Assembly: GCA_025994075.1 (NCBI GenBank)
Contig: JAMQGV010000046.1
Span: 83,746-147,745, forward strand
From: Vicinamibacteria bacterium
GTDB taxonomy: Bacteria > Acidobacteriota > Vicinamibacteria > Fen-336
Length of the DNA stretch: 64,000 nucleotides
Direction: 5' to 3'
The notes under the pieces were generated by a model. It was not told the origin of the DNA. It made no database searches and was given only the letters and a program-made list of their open reading frames with translations. Positions 31,716 through 40,943 of this stretch are shown here, in pieces (position 1 is the stretch's first letter; the number at the start of each line of letters is the position of its first letter). A program made the translations under genes and the position numbers.

Positions 31716-32986
31716 CCGCGCAGCGCCTGGGCGTGGGCCGCGCCGTAGGAGCGGCCGGTGCGGCGTTCGACGACGAGGGCGCCGGCGCCGAGCCCGGCCA
31801 CCTGCCGCAGGGTGTCGCCGAGCGCGCGCGCCGGGGTCGCCTCCGCCGGGTCGGCGCGGTCCATCAGCAGCCGCCGCCACAGCGGCTCCGGCTGGTCGCG
31901 GGCCACGCTCTCGGCCGCGATCACGAACGACAGCCGCCCGCGCTGCCGACGTGACGCGTCCTGCACGTTGCGAATCCACGGGCCCGGCGCCGCCGGGGCG
32001 AACACCACGCAGTGGGCGGCGCCTTCGCGCCAGGCCGCCTCCAGGAAGGCGCCGAGGTCGGCGCCCTCGCGGCGCAGGCCGCCGGAGCGCGCGATCGCCA
32101 GCAGCGCGGCGTCGAGGTCGCCGGTCGGCTCCGGAGCGCCGTCGCAGCCGAAGGCCCAGTCGCTGCCGAGCGACCCGCTCTCGAGGGCGACCCGCGCGGC
32201 CGCGGCCGCGGCCTCGTCGCCGTCGGCGGTGACCAGGTAGGCGACCGTCTTGCGCGCCGGCACCAGCGCCCGCTCCGGCAGCCGCACCGTCAGCTTCCCG
32301 GTGCGCGCCCACACCTTCCACAGGATGTGGCGGGCCGAGTCGCCCGGCGCGTAGCGCCGCAGGTCCATGCGGTCGCCGTCGGGCGTGCCCGAAGGGTGGG
32401 GCAGCCCCTCGCCGCCCGCCAGCGCGTCGACGACGCTGACGTGGCGGAGGCGGCCGGGGTTGGGCAGGATCGTCAGCGCCGCCGGCGTCTCGCGCTCCCA
32501 GCTCACCCGCACCAGGCCGAACACGTCGCCGACCGTGAAACGCCGGCGCACCGCGCGCGCGTGGCCGCGCAGCGCGGCCTTCACTTCTTCGACGAGGCGC
32601 CCGTCGCGCAGCCGCGGCGCGCACTCGATGCCCGCCGGCTCGAGCCACGTCCAGCCCAGCGAGACGAGCGGCAGCCGGGCCAGCGCCGGCGCGTCGAAGC
32701 CGGTCGGCAGCCGCACGTCCGACTCCAGGCTGCGGTTGAGGGGCGGCGGCAGCAGCCGGCGGCGCAGCGCGAGCCCCGCCGCGACGCAGGCCGCGAGCGC
32801 CATGCCGGCGATCAGCAGCGTCGCCAGCCCGACCACGAAGGCGACCAGGTCCAGCGAGCGCTGGCCCAGCGCCCACAACGCGAGCCCCGCGACGGCCAGC
32901 GCCAGCGCCCCGCGGGCGGTGAGCGGCCACAGCCCGCGCAGGCGCGCGAGGGCGCGGCGGAGCCGATCGAAGGCGCGGGGCGTCAC
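31712..32986 (-). CDS. DUF58 domain protein
   Basis: A 424-residue protein with two N-terminal membrane segments (about 25-70) and the DUF58 signature MDLRRYAPGDSARHILWK followed by ARTGKLTVR (residues about 210-235), leading into a vWA-like fold. The start is a GTG, supported by TACAAT exactly 6 nt upstream. It is the first gene of the four-gene operon DUF58, transglutaminase, MoxR, TPR. Confidence 0.9.
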   Translation of the reverse strand: MTPRAFDRLRRALARLRGLWPLTARGALALAVAGLALWALGQRSLDLVAFVVGLATLLIAGMALAACVAAGLALRRRLLPPPLNRSLESDVRLPTGFDAPALARLPLVSLGWTWLEPAGIECAPRLRDGRLVEEVKAALRGHARAVRRRFTVGDVFGLVRVSWERETPAALTILPNPGRLRHVSVVDALAGGEGLPHPSGTPDGDRMDLRRYAPGDSARHILWKVWARTGKLTVRLPERALVPARKTVAYLVTADGDEAAAAAARVALESGSLGSDWAFGCDGAPEPTGDLDAALLAIARSGGLRREGADLGAFLEAAWREGAAHCVVFAPAAPGPWIRNVQDASRRQRGRLSFVIAAESVARDQPEPLWRRLLMDRADPAEATPARALGDTLRQVAGLGAGALVVERRTGRSYGAAHAQALRG

Positions 32987-32992
32987 GCTTCG

Positions 32993-32998
32993 ATTGTA
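32993..32998 (-). promoter_or_regulatory. -10-like TACAAT, leaderless start of the DUF58 operon
   Basis: Minus-strand TACAAT ends exactly 6 nt before the GTG at 32986, with no ribosome-binding sequence. It probably drives the whole four-gene operon. Confidence 0.55.
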
Positions 32999-33066
32999 GG
33001 GGTGTCAGGCCCGCCCGCCCGCTCCGGCGGCTTGGACGCAGCGCGGGCGCGTGCTAGAAGCGGACG

Positions 33067-33996
33067 ATGCTGGTTTCGATCGTGATCCCGGCCTGCGACG
33101 AGGAGGCGAGCCTCGAGCCCACCGTGCGCGAGGCGCTGGCGGCGCTGGCCGCGGAGCCGGTCGAGGTGATCGTCGTCGACGACGGCAGCCGCGACGGCAC
33201 GTGGGGCGTGGTCGAAGCGCTGGCCGCCGCCGACCCGCGGGTGCGCGGCGTGCGCCTCGCCCGCAACTTCGGCCACATGGCCGCGCTGCAGGCCGGGCTC
33301 CACGAGGCACGCGGCGCTGCGGTGATCACGATGGACGCCGACGGCCAGCACCCGGCGGAGGCGCTGCGCGAGATGCTGGAAGCCTGGCGCGGCGGCGCGG
33401 CGGTTGTGCAGGCGGTGCGCACCGCCGAGGAGCGCCGCGGGTTCTTCAAGGGCTTCACTTCGCGCCTCTACTACCGCGTGTTCTCGCGGCTCGCGGGCAT
33501 CGAGCTGCCGGAGGGCGCTGCCGACTTCCGCCTGCTCTCTCGGGCGGTCGTCGACGTCGCACTGGCCCACCCGCACTTCGCGCTGTTCCTGCGGGGTTTC
33601 GTCACCTGGACGGGCTTCCGCACCACGTCGATCCCGGTGACGTTCCGCGCCCGCCGCGCGGGGGGGACCAAGTACTCGCTGCGGCGGATGCTGGCGCTGG
33701 GCGCCGAAGGCGTGCTGCACTTTTCCACCAAGCCGCTGCGGGCCGCCACCTACCTCGGCCTCGCCACCTGCGCGCTGTCGCTGGCCTACCTCGTCTACGT
33801 GCTGGCGATCCGCCTGTTCGGCCACGACTACGTCACCGGCTGGGCCTCCGTCGCGGGGCTGATGGCGCTGATCGGCGGCATCCAGCTCCTCGTCGTCGGC
33901 ATCCTCGGCGAGTACGTGGCGGTCGTCTTCGAGCGCCAGGTCGGCCGGCCCGACTACGTGGTCAGCGAGCGCCGCGGAGCGCCGCCCGCGTCATGA
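33067..33996 (+). CDS. Family 2 glycosyltransferase with C-terminal membrane helices
   Basis: A 309-residue GT2 of the undecaprenyl-phosphate glucosyl/arabinosyl-transferase (GtrB/ArnC-like) type. It has VSIVIPACDEE, VIVVDDGSRDGT, ITMDADGQHP and the RAGGTKYSLRRM block. Two membrane segments follow at residues about 230-255 and 265-290. It should transfer a sugar to a polyprenyl phosphate at the inner membrane. TAGAAG lies 6 nt before the ATG, close to the leaderless pattern of its neighbours. The 3' end overlaps the converging sensor kinase gene by 6 bases. Confidence 0.9.
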   Translation: MLVSIVIPACDEEASLEPTVREALAALAAEPVEVIVVDDGSRDGTWGVVEALAAADPRVRGVRLARNFGHMAALQAGLHEARGAAVITMDADGQHPAEALREMLEAWRGGAAVVQAVRTAEERRGFFKGFTSRLYYRVFSRLAGIELPEGAADFRLLSRAVVDVALAHPHFALFLRGFVTWTGFRTTSIPVTFRARRAGGTKYSLRRMLALGAEGVLHFSTKPLRAATYLGLATCALSLAYLVYVLAIRLFGHDYVTGWASVAGLMALIGGIQLLVVGILGEYVAVVFERQVGRPDYVVSERRGAPPAS

Positions 33997-35616
33997 GGCG
34001 AGCCGGCTCGGCCGCTCCGCCGAGCCGGCCGCCGGCAGCGTGAGCTGGAAGCAGGCGCCGCCGCCCGGCCGCGGCTCGTAGGTCAGGCGTCCGCCCTGGG
34101 CCAGGACCAGGCGCCGGCTGATCGCGAGTCCGAGCCCGGCCCCGGCGCGCTGCCGCTCGCTGCCGCGCGCGAAGCGCTCGAACAGCCGGCCGCGCACGTC
34201 CTCGGGCACGCCGGGGCCGCGGTCCAGCACGCTGGCTCGCACGCCCTCCGGCACCGCCTGGACCCGCAGCAGCACCTCGCCGCCCGCGGGCGAGTAGCGG
34301 GCCGCGTTGGCGATCAGGTTGAGGAAGACCTGCAGCAGGCGGTCCCGGTCGCCCTTCACGTGCAGGCCGGCGGCGGCCTCGACCCGCACCCTGACCCCGC
34401 GGCCGACGGCCGCCGGCTGCGCGGTCTCGGCGGCGACCCGGGCCAGCCCCGAGAGGTCGAGCCGCTCCCGCCGCAGCCGGAGTTCGCCGGCCTCCGCCAG
34501 CTCGAGGTCGAGCAGGTCGTCGACCAGCCGGGCCATGCGCTCGGTGCTGCGCGCGCCGAGCGCGATCATCTGCCGTTCGCTGACGCCCAGCTCCTGGGCC
34601 GTCTCCAGCAGGCTCAGCGTGCCGCGGATGCCGGTCAGCGGCGAGCGCAGCTCGTGGGCGACGACCGCGATCACCTCGTCGCGCTGGCGGCGGGCCCGGC
34701 GCTCGGCCGTGACCTCGCGGATCACCAGCACCGCCTCGTCCGGGCCGGCCTGGCGCAGCCGCGCCTCGAACTCCCGCGAGCTGCCGTCGTCCGCCACCGA
34801 GTACTCGAACGACGCGACGCCGGCGTCCGGCGCGAAGGCCCGGTCGAGGGCCGCCACGTACGCGGCGCGCGCGCCCGCCGGCAGCGAGGACGTAGCGAGC
34901 GGGAGCCCGACGTCGTCGGGGCCCAGGCCGCAGCCGCAGGCGGCGGCCTGCAGCGACAGCAGGCGTCCGGATCGATCCACGCGGGCGACGGCGTCGGGCA
35001 ACGCGGTCAGCAGCGCCTCGGTCCGCTTCAGCTCGTCCTCGAGAGCCACGCGGCGGGACTCGACCGCGACCAGGTCCTGCAGCCGCACGACGTGGACCGC
35101 GACGGCGACCGCGAAGCTCTGGACCAGGATCGAGAGGTGGTAGATCCACGCCGCGGGCTCGATCTCGGAGCCCGCGAAGGCGCGCGTCGCCCAAGCCCAG
35201 AGCGCGACCACGCCGACGGACAGCCCGACGAAGAGCCGCGTCGAGAAGACGAGGAAGCCGAGCGCCAGCAGGACCAGGATCAGGCCGGCGGTGCGCCGGG
35301 GCTGGCCGGTGACGATCACGTGCAGCGCCACGTTGGCCGTCGCCAGCACCGCCGCCAGCGTGAAGCCGACCGAGGTCCGGGCGCGGCTGAGCCGCCGCTT
35401 CCACGTGAACGCCGCGCCAGCCGCGAAGGTCAGCAGGATCGCGAACGGGGCGTTCCAGAGCACGTCGCCGGGCCGAGCCGGCACGAGGAACGGGTGGGTG
35501 ACGACCTGCCACGCGTAGAGCAGGCAGAGCGCGGCCAGCACGAGCGGCAGCGAGCGGGCGAAGCGATCGTCGAGTGCTTGCGCGACCCGCGGATCGGAGG
35601 GGGAAACCGGGTCCAT
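33991..35616 (-). CDS. Membrane sensor histidine kinase
   Basis: A 541-residue kinase. About six membrane segments (residues 22-175) are followed by a PAS-like region (about 200-305). The HisKA domain has the phospho-acceptor in VVAHELRSPLTG. The ATPase domain shows FLNLIANAARYS, DRGPGVP and GAGLGLAISRRL. No response regulator gene is adjacent, so it is an orphan kinase in this window. The ATG at 35616 has TAGCCT 6 nt upstream. Confidence 0.92.
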   Translation of the reverse strand: MDPVSPSDPRVAQALDDRFARSLPLVLAALCLLYAWQVVTHPFLVPARPGDVLWNAPFAILLTFAAGAAFTWKRRLSRARTSVGFTLAAVLATANVALHVIVTGQPRRTAGLILVLLALGFLVFSTRLFVGLSVGVVALWAWATRAFAGSEIEPAAWIYHLSILVQSFAVAVAVHVVRLQDLVAVESRRVALEDELKRTEALLTALPDAVARVDRSGRLLSLQAAACGCGLGPDDVGLPLATSSLPAGARAAYVAALDRAFAPDAGVASFEYSVADDGSSREFEARLRQAGPDEAVLVIREVTAERRARRQRDEVIAVVAHELRSPLTGIRGTLSLLETAQELGVSERQMIALGARSTERMARLVDDLLDLELAEAGELRLRRERLDLSGLARVAAETAQPAAVGRGVRVRVEAAAGLHVKGDRDRLLQVFLNLIANAARYSPAGGEVLLRVQAVPEGVRASVLDRGPGVPEDVRGRLFERFARGSERQRAGAGLGLAISRRLVLAQGGRLTYEPRPGGGACFQLTLPAAGSAERPSRLAS

Positions 35617-35622
35617 GCCCGA

Positions 35623-35628
35623 AGGCTA
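35623..35628 (-). promoter_or_regulatory. -10-like TAGCCT, leaderless start of the kinase gene
   Basis: Minus-strand TAGCCT ends exactly 6 nt before the ATG at 35616, and no Shine-Dalgarno sequence is present. Confidence 0.5.
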
Positions 35629-35657
35629 GCAGGCCTGCGGGAGAGTGGTGCTGGCGC

Positions 35658-37997
35658 TCAGCGCCGGGCCCGGTCGCCGGCGAGGCGAAGCGCGGCCAGC
35701 AGGGCCGGCACCGAGTCGGGATCGCAGTGCAACGCGCGGGCGATCCGCGCGGGCGGGGCCGGTTGCCCCGCCCGCAGTCGCGGCTGGGCGAGGCCGATCG
35801 CCTCCTCCAGCGCGTCGATCCGCAGCAGCAGCTCCGCGACCCGCTCGTAGCCGCAGGCGGCATCGCGCCGCGGATCGCTCGCCCCCGGCGCGCCCATCGA
35901 TGGCGGGCCGACGGCGGGCGCCGGGGTCTGCGGTTGCCGCACGTTCCACAGCGCCGCGCGCAGGCGCAGCGCCTCGGGGGCGAGCGTCGCGCGGAGGAAC
36001 ACGTGGCGCCAGCCGAGCGTGACGCCGAGGCGGGCGAGCTGCTGGCGGTCGCCGCGGGACAACGCGTCGATCGAGGTGCGCAGGCCGCGGCGAGGGGCGG
36101 AGCCCAGCGTCTCGGCGAGCGTGTACACGAGTCCGCGCGCGGCCGGCTCCAGCGGCGCCTCGAGCGCGTCGAGCAGCGGGCCCAGGGCGCGGCGCTGGTG
36201 GCCCGCGAACCAGCCCGCGAGCCGTCGCCGCACGCGCTCGCGGCGCGGCGGGTCGAGCAGGTCGGTGGCCAGCGCCTCGACTTGCGGCGCGAGCAGCCGC
36301 TCGCCGGGCAATGCCCGCCCGACGGGGTCGCCGCGCCACAGCAGCATGCCGTCGATCGTCAGCGCGAAGGCGTCTTCCGGCGCCTCGACCAGCTCCACCA
36401 CGCGCGCGTCGAGGCCCTCGCGGGCGGCGCGGTTGGCGGCCGCCTTCAGCGCTCGCGACGACTCGCCGGGGAGCGCCTCGAGCCGGAAACCGACCAGCCG
36501 CGCGGCCGGCACGCCCTGGATCTCGATCGTCCCGTCCGCCGCGATGCCCGAGACGAGCCCGTCCGCCGCGACGCGCACGGCGACCGACGCGCCGCGGGTC
36601 ACGAACTCCTCGCGCAGGCGCTCGTGCAGCGCGTCCGAGAGCCGGTCCTCGATCTGCCGCGTGCGCGCCTGCCAGGTCGCGGCGTCGGCGAGCCAGCCGG
36701 GCCGGTGCGAGACGTAGGTCCAGGTGCGGATCGCGGCGATCCGCTCGAGCAGCGCGTGGGTGTCGCCAAGGACGTCGTCGAGGCGGCGCACCTGGCGGTC
36801 GACCCAGTCCGCGGGCAGCCCCGCGTCGCCGCGCACCAGCAGCCCGAAGAGCTGCGAGAGGAGCCGGGTGTGGGCCTCCGTCATCACGTTGCGGAAGTCC
36901 GGCACCTGACACACGTCCCACAGCAGCCGCACGTCCTCGGGCCGCCGCGCGAGGGCGGCGACCTCCGGGTCGCGGCGCAGCGTCTCCAGCGCCTGCTGGT
37001 CGTCGGCGTGGCGGGCGCGGACCAGCCACGGCTGCGGCGGGCGCCGGTTCAGGCTCTCGAGCAGGGCCTCGATCGACTGGAACGACAGCCGCGGGTTGCG
37101 CCACTGCGCCGAGACGACCGGCTCGAAGCGGTGCTCCTCGACCGCGGAGACCAGCTCGGGCGGCAGTTCGCCGAGGTCGGTGGTGGCGCCGAAGGTACCG
37201 TCGCGCACGTGGCGCCCGGCGCGTCCCGCGATCTGGCCGACCTCGGCCGGCTTCAGCCGCCGCGGGCCGACGCCGTCGTGCTTGACGAGGGCGGTGAACG
37301 CGACGTGGTCGAGGTCGAGGTTGAGGCCCATGCCGATCGCGTCGGTCGCCACCAGGTGGTCGACCTCGCCGGCCTGGTACATCTCGACCTGGGCGTTGCG
37401 GGTGCGCGGCGACAGCGCGCCGAACACCAGCGCCGCGCCGCCCGTCTCGCCGCGCAGCCGCTCGGCGACGGCGTAGAGCTCGGGCAGCGAGAAGACGACC
37501 AGCGCGCTGCGCCGCGGCGTGCGCTCCAGGCGCCGCGCCGGCACGTGGCGCAGCGTCGACAGGCGCGGTCGCGAGACGAGCTCGAGCCGCGGCACCATCC
37601 GCCGCAGCAGCGGCCGCATCGTGTCGGAGCCGAGCAGCATCGTCTCCTCGCGGCCGCGCGCGTGCAGGATGCGGTCGGTGAAGACGTGCCCGCGCTCGCG
37701 GTCGGCGGCGAGCTGGACCTCGTCGACCGCCAGGAAGTCGACCTCGAGGTCGGTCGGCATCGCCTCCACCGTGCACACCCAGTAGCGCGGGTGCGGCGGC
37801 ACGATGCGCTCCTCGCCGGTCACCAGCGCGACCGCGTCGGCTCCGCGCGCGCGCACCAGGCGGTCGTAGTTCTCCCGTGCGAGCAGCCGCAGCGGGAACC
37901 CGATCATCCCGGTGGCGTGCTCCTGCATCCGCTCCAGCGCCAGGAACGTCTTGCCGGTGTTGGTGGGCCCGAGCAGGCCGACGACGGGCGGCGGCAT
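35658..37997 (-). CDS. Suv3-like ATP-dependent helicase
   Basis: A 779-residue superfamily 2 helicase. Motif I is GPTNTGKTF (residues about 10-18), motif II is the DEVQ box in LAVDEVQLAADRERG, and motifs V and VI are VATDAIGMGLNLD and QIAGRAGR. This combination matches the Suv3 RNA/DNA helicase family, best known from mitochondria and alpha-proteobacteria. The C-terminal 350 residues are extended and Arg/Ala-rich. The ATG at 37997 has TAACCT 6 nt upstream. Confidence 0.85.
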   Translation of the reverse strand: MPPPVVGLLGPTNTGKTFLALERMQEHATGMIGFPLRLLARENYDRLVRARGADAVALVTGEERIVPPHPRYWVCTVEAMPTDLEVDFLAVDEVQLAADRERGHVFTDRILHARGREETMLLGSDTMRPLLRRMVPRLELVSRPRLSTLRHVPARRLERTPRRSALVVFSLPELYAVAERLRGETGGAALVFGALSPRTRNAQVEMYQAGEVDHLVATDAIGMGLNLDLDHVAFTALVKHDGVGPRRLKPAEVGQIAGRAGRHVRDGTFGATTDLGELPPELVSAVEEHRFEPVVSAQWRNPRLSFQSIEALLESLNRRPPQPWLVRARHADDQQALETLRRDPEVAALARRPEDVRLLWDVCQVPDFRNVMTEAHTRLLSQLFGLLVRGDAGLPADWVDRQVRRLDDVLGDTHALLERIAAIRTWTYVSHRPGWLADAATWQARTRQIEDRLSDALHERLREEFVTRGASVAVRVAADGLVSGIAADGTIEIQGVPAARLVGFRLEALPGESSRALKAAANRAAREGLDARVVELVEAPEDAFALTIDGMLLWRGDPVGRALPGERLLAPQVEALATDLLDPPRRERVRRRLAGWFAGHQRRALGPLLDALEAPLEPAARGLVYTLAETLGSAPRRGLRTSIDALSRGDRQQLARLGVTLGWRHVFLRATLAPEALRLRAALWNVRQPQTPAPAVGPPSMGAPGASDPRRDAACGYERVAELLLRIDALEEAIGLAQPRLRAGQPAPPARIARALHCDPDSVPALLAALRLAGDRARR

Positions 37998-38003
37998 TCA
38001 ATC

Positions 38004-38009
38004 AGGTTA
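38004..38009 (-). promoter_or_regulatory. -10-like TAACCT, leaderless start of the helicase gene
   Basis: Minus-strand TAACCT ends exactly 6 nt before the ATG at 37997; no ribosome-binding sequence is present. Confidence 0.5.
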
Positions 38010-38041
38010 ACGCCGCACGGCGCCGGGCCCGGGCCCGCGTC

Positions 38042-38047
38042 TACACT
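38042..38047 (+). promoter_or_regulatory. -10-like TACACT upstream of the M16 pair
   Basis: TACACT lies 49 bases before the ATG at 38097. The resulting leader carries a GGAG site, so unlike its divergent neighbour this gene looks leadered. Confidence 0.4.
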
Positions 38048-38096
38048 CGACGCAGGACGCGCGCGGGTGCCGTCCAATCCCCTGGAGACGAGCGCA

Positions 38097-39482
38097 ATGA
38101 TGCGAAGAACGTGGATCGCGGCCGCCGCCTGCGCGGCGGCGATCGCGCTGCCGGCGCCGGCCGCCGAGCGGCTCTCCGTTCCGGTCGAGTACCACAAGCT
38201 GGAGAACGGCCTGCGGGTCGTGATCTCCGAGGACCACAAGTCGCCGACCGCGATCGTCGCGGTCTACTACGACATCGGCTTCCGGATCGAGCCGAAGGAC
38301 CGCACCGGCTTCGCCCACCTCTTCGAGCACATGATGTTCCAGGGCTCGGAGAACCTGGGCAAGATGGAGTTCATCCGCCTGGTCCAGAGCAACGGCGGCA
38401 TCCTCAACGGCTCCACCCGCTTCGACTACACCAACTACTTCCAGGTGGTGCCGTCGCACACGCTGGAGACCATGCTGTGGGCCGAAGCCGACCGCATGAA
38501 GGGCCTGGCGATCACCCAGGAGAACCTGACCAACCAGCAGGGTGTCGTCAAGAACGAGGTCAAGGTCAACGTCCTCAACCAGCCCTACGGCGGCTTCCCG
38601 TGGCTCGACCTGCCGCAGTTCGCCAACGAGAACTGGTACAACGCCCACAACTTCTACGGCGACCTCAGCCACCTGGACGCGGCGACGCTCGACGACGTGA
38701 AGGCCTTCTTCAGGCAGTACTACGCGCCCAACAACGCGGTGCTGGTGATCGCCGGCGACGTCGAGCCGAAGCAGGCGCTCTCGTGGGCGAAGAAGTACTT
38801 CGAGCCGATCCCGCGGGTGGAGCTGGCGGCGAAGCCGGACATCTCGGAGCCGCGCCAGGAGAAGGAGAAGCGCGTCTCGCGCCCCGACCCGCTCGCCAAC
38901 CGGCCCGGGCTCGCCGTCGGCTACAAGGCGCCCGACCGCAAGTCGCCCGAGTACCTGGCGCTGGGCCTGATCGACCAGGTTCTGCTGCAGGGCCGCGACT
39001 CGCGGCTGTACCAGGCGCTCGTCCAGAAGGGCGGCTTCGCGGGCTCGGTCGACGGCGGCATCAACATGCTGCTCGGCAACATGTTCAACATCAACGGGCC
39101 GACGCTGTGGGCGTGGTTCGTGATCCACGACCCCGGCAAGACCGCGGAGGAGATCCTGAAGGCGGCGGACGCGGAGATCGCGGCGCTGCAGGAGAAGCCG
39201 CTCGACCAGCAGGTGCTCGACCGCGCGCTCGTCAAGCTGCGCTCGGCGCTCTACGGCGAGATGGAGCAGTTCGTCGGCTTCGGCAAGGTCGACCTGCTCG
39301 CCTCCTTCGCGCTGTTCGACGACGACCCCGGCCGCATCAACCGGCTGGAGGACGAGTTCAAGGCGGTCACGCCCGAGCTCGTCCAGAAGACCGCGCGCGA
39401 GTACCTGCGGCCCACCAACCGCACGGTGCTCGTGCTCGAGCCCAAGGCCACGCCGGCGCCGTCGGCGGCGCAGAAGAAGTAG
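38097..39482 (+). CDS. M16 zinc peptidase, catalytic subunit
   Basis: A 461-residue exported M16B peptidase. The signal peptide (residues 1-23) ends in PAPAAE. The inverted zinc motif HLFEH is in GFAHLFEHMMFQG (around residue 73), and a distal glutamate is in VVKNEVKVNV. RDSRLYQALVQKG and similar C-terminal blocks are intact. One M16 half-molecule pair normally forms a clamshell; the next gene, 12 bases on, encodes a partner without the zinc motif. It probably degrades peptides in the periplasm. Confidence 0.92.
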   Translation: MMRRTWIAAAACAAAIALPAPAAERLSVPVEYHKLENGLRVVISEDHKSPTAIVAVYYDIGFRIEPKDRTGFAHLFEHMMFQGSENLGKMEFIRLVQSNGGILNGSTRFDYTNYFQVVPSHTLETMLWAEADRMKGLAITQENLTNQQGVVKNEVKVNVLNQPYGGFPWLDLPQFANENWYNAHNFYGDLSHLDAATLDDVKAFFRQYYAPNNAVLVIAGDVEPKQALSWAKKYFEPIPRVELAAKPDISEPRQEKEKRVSRPDPLANRPGLAVGYKAPDRKSPEYLALGLIDQVLLQGRDSRLYQALVQKGGFAGSVDGGINMLLGNMFNINGPTLWAWFVIHDPGKTAEEILKAADAEIAALQEKPLDQQVLDRALVKLRSALYGEMEQFVGFGKVDLLASFALFDDDPGRINRLEDEFKAVTPELVQKTAREYLRPTNRTVLVLEPKATPAPSAAQKK

Positions 39483-39494
39483 GGGAGAGAGGCC

Positions 39495-40886
39495 ATGAAC
39501 CGCAACTTCACCCACGCCCTCCTCGCCGCGACGCTGGCCGTGCCCGCGCTCGCCCAGGCCCCGACCGCCCCGGCGAAGCAGGCGCCGCCCGCGGCCGGCC
39601 CCGCGAAGCCGTTCAGCGTGCCGCCGGCGAAGCGCTTCGCGCTCGACAACGGCCTCGCCGTCACCTTCGTGCCCTGGGGCGACGTTCCCAAGGTGCGCTA
39701 CGAGCTCGTCGTGCGCGCTGGCAACGCCTTCGAGAAGGCCGACGAGGTCTGGCTCGCCGACGTCGTCGGCCAGCTGGTCGCCGAGGGCACCACCACCCGC
39801 GACGCGACCGCGCTGGCCGAGGCTGCGGCGGCGATGGGCGGCACCTACGAAGTCGCCGTCGGTCCCGACGATACCGAGATCGTCGGCGAAGCGCTGTCCG
39901 AGTCCGCGGTCGAGATGGCCGCGCTGGTCGCCGAGCTGGCCAAGGCGCCGGCGCTGCCGGAAGCGGAGCTGCCGCGCGTCAAGGCCGACCTCGCCCGCAA
40001 CCTCGCGATCGCGCGCCAGCAGCCGCAGCAGCTCGCGCAGGAGAAGTTCCGCGCGCTGCTCTACGGCGACCACCCCTACGGCCGCGTGCTGCCGAAGGAG
40101 GGCGCGGTCGAGGCCTACACGCTCGCGCAGGTGAAGGCCTTCCACGCCGCCCACTACGGGCCGGGCCGCGCCCACCTCTACGTCTCCGGCCGCTTCGACG
40201 CGGCCGCGGTCGAGGCCGCGGTGCGCAGGAGCTTCGGCGACTGGAAGGGCGGCGGCACCGGCGTCGCCCCGAAGGCCGCGCCGAAGGCGGGCCGCACGAT
40301 CGAGGTGCTCGACCGGCCGGGCGCCGTGCAGTCGACGATCCTGATGGGCCTGCCGGTGGTGGCGCCCTCGCACCCCGACTACGTGCCGCTGCTGGTCACG
40401 CACACCCTGCTCGGTGGTTACTTCTCCTCGCGCATCACGGCCAACATCCGCGAGGACAAGGGCTACACCTACTCGCCCGGCGCCCAGCTCTCCACCCGCC
40501 GCGGCGACGCGTACTGGGCCGAGCAGGCGGACGTGACGACGGCCGTCACCGGCGCCGCGCTGAAGGAGATCCTGTACGAGATCAACCGGCTCCAGGCCGA
40601 GCCGCCGTCGGAGCAGGAGCTGGCCGGCGTGCGCAACTACATCGCGGGCACCTTCGTGCTGCAGAACTCCTCGCGCGCGGGCCTGCTCGGCCAGCTCCAG
40701 TTCCTCGAGGCCCAGGGCCTGCCCGAGAGCTACCTCAAGGAGTTCGTCGCGAAGGTGCAGGCGGTGACGCCGGCGCAGGTCGCGCTGATGGCGAAGAAGC
40801 ACCTGCGCGACGAGGACATGACGATCGTGATCGTCGGCGACAAGAAGCTGGTCGACGAGCAGCTCGCTCCCGCGACGACGCGTTAG
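39495..40886 (+). CDS. M16 peptidase-like non-catalytic partner
   Basis: A 463-residue exported protein with an N-terminal signal (1-20) and the M16 fold. The position of HxxEH reads EVWLADVVGQLV, so no zinc ligand or catalytic Glu is present. The R/Y substrate-clamp block is kept in the second half (GGYFSSRITANIREDKGYTY). M16B enzymes often work as a catalytic/non-catalytic pair, and this gene follows the catalytic one by 12 bases. Confidence 0.9.
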   Translation: MNRNFTHALLAATLAVPALAQAPTAPAKQAPPAAGPAKPFSVPPAKRFALDNGLAVTFVPWGDVPKVRYELVVRAGNAFEKADEVWLADVVGQLVAEGTTTRDATALAEAAAAMGGTYEVAVGPDDTEIVGEALSESAVEMAALVAELAKAPALPEAELPRVKADLARNLAIARQQPQQLAQEKFRALLYGDHPYGRVLPKEGAVEAYTLAQVKAFHAAHYGPGRAHLYVSGRFDAAAVEAAVRRSFGDWKGGGTGVAPKAAPKAGRTIEVLDRPGAVQSTILMGLPVVAPSHPDYVPLLVTHTLLGGYFSSRITANIREDKGYTYSPGAQLSTRRGDAYWAEQADVTTAVTGAALKEILYEINRLQAEPPSEQELAGVRNYIAGTFVLQNSSRAGLLGQLQFLEAQGLPESYLKEFVAKVQAVTPAQVALMAKKHLRDEDMTIVIVGDKKLVDEQLAPATTR

Positions 40887-40895
40887 CCGTCGCGA

Positions 40896-40932
40896 GCCCT
40901 CCGTCCGCCGGTGCGCCCGGCGGGCGGAGGGC
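40896..40932. terminator. Bidirectional hairpin between converging genes
   Basis: Inverted repeat with 16-base arms (40896-40911 and 40917-40932, one wobble pair) and a 5-base loop, ten bases after the M16 partner stop and eleven before that of the converging lipoprotein. It can serve both strands. No U-tract follows on either side. Confidence 0.6.
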
Positions 40933-40943
40933 CTCGCCGCCGT

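Noticed and set aside
34000..35616. A two-component system partner next to the sensor kinase
   Set aside because: No receiver-domain protein is encoded in the neighbouring genes; the flanks are a glycosyltransferase and a helicase.
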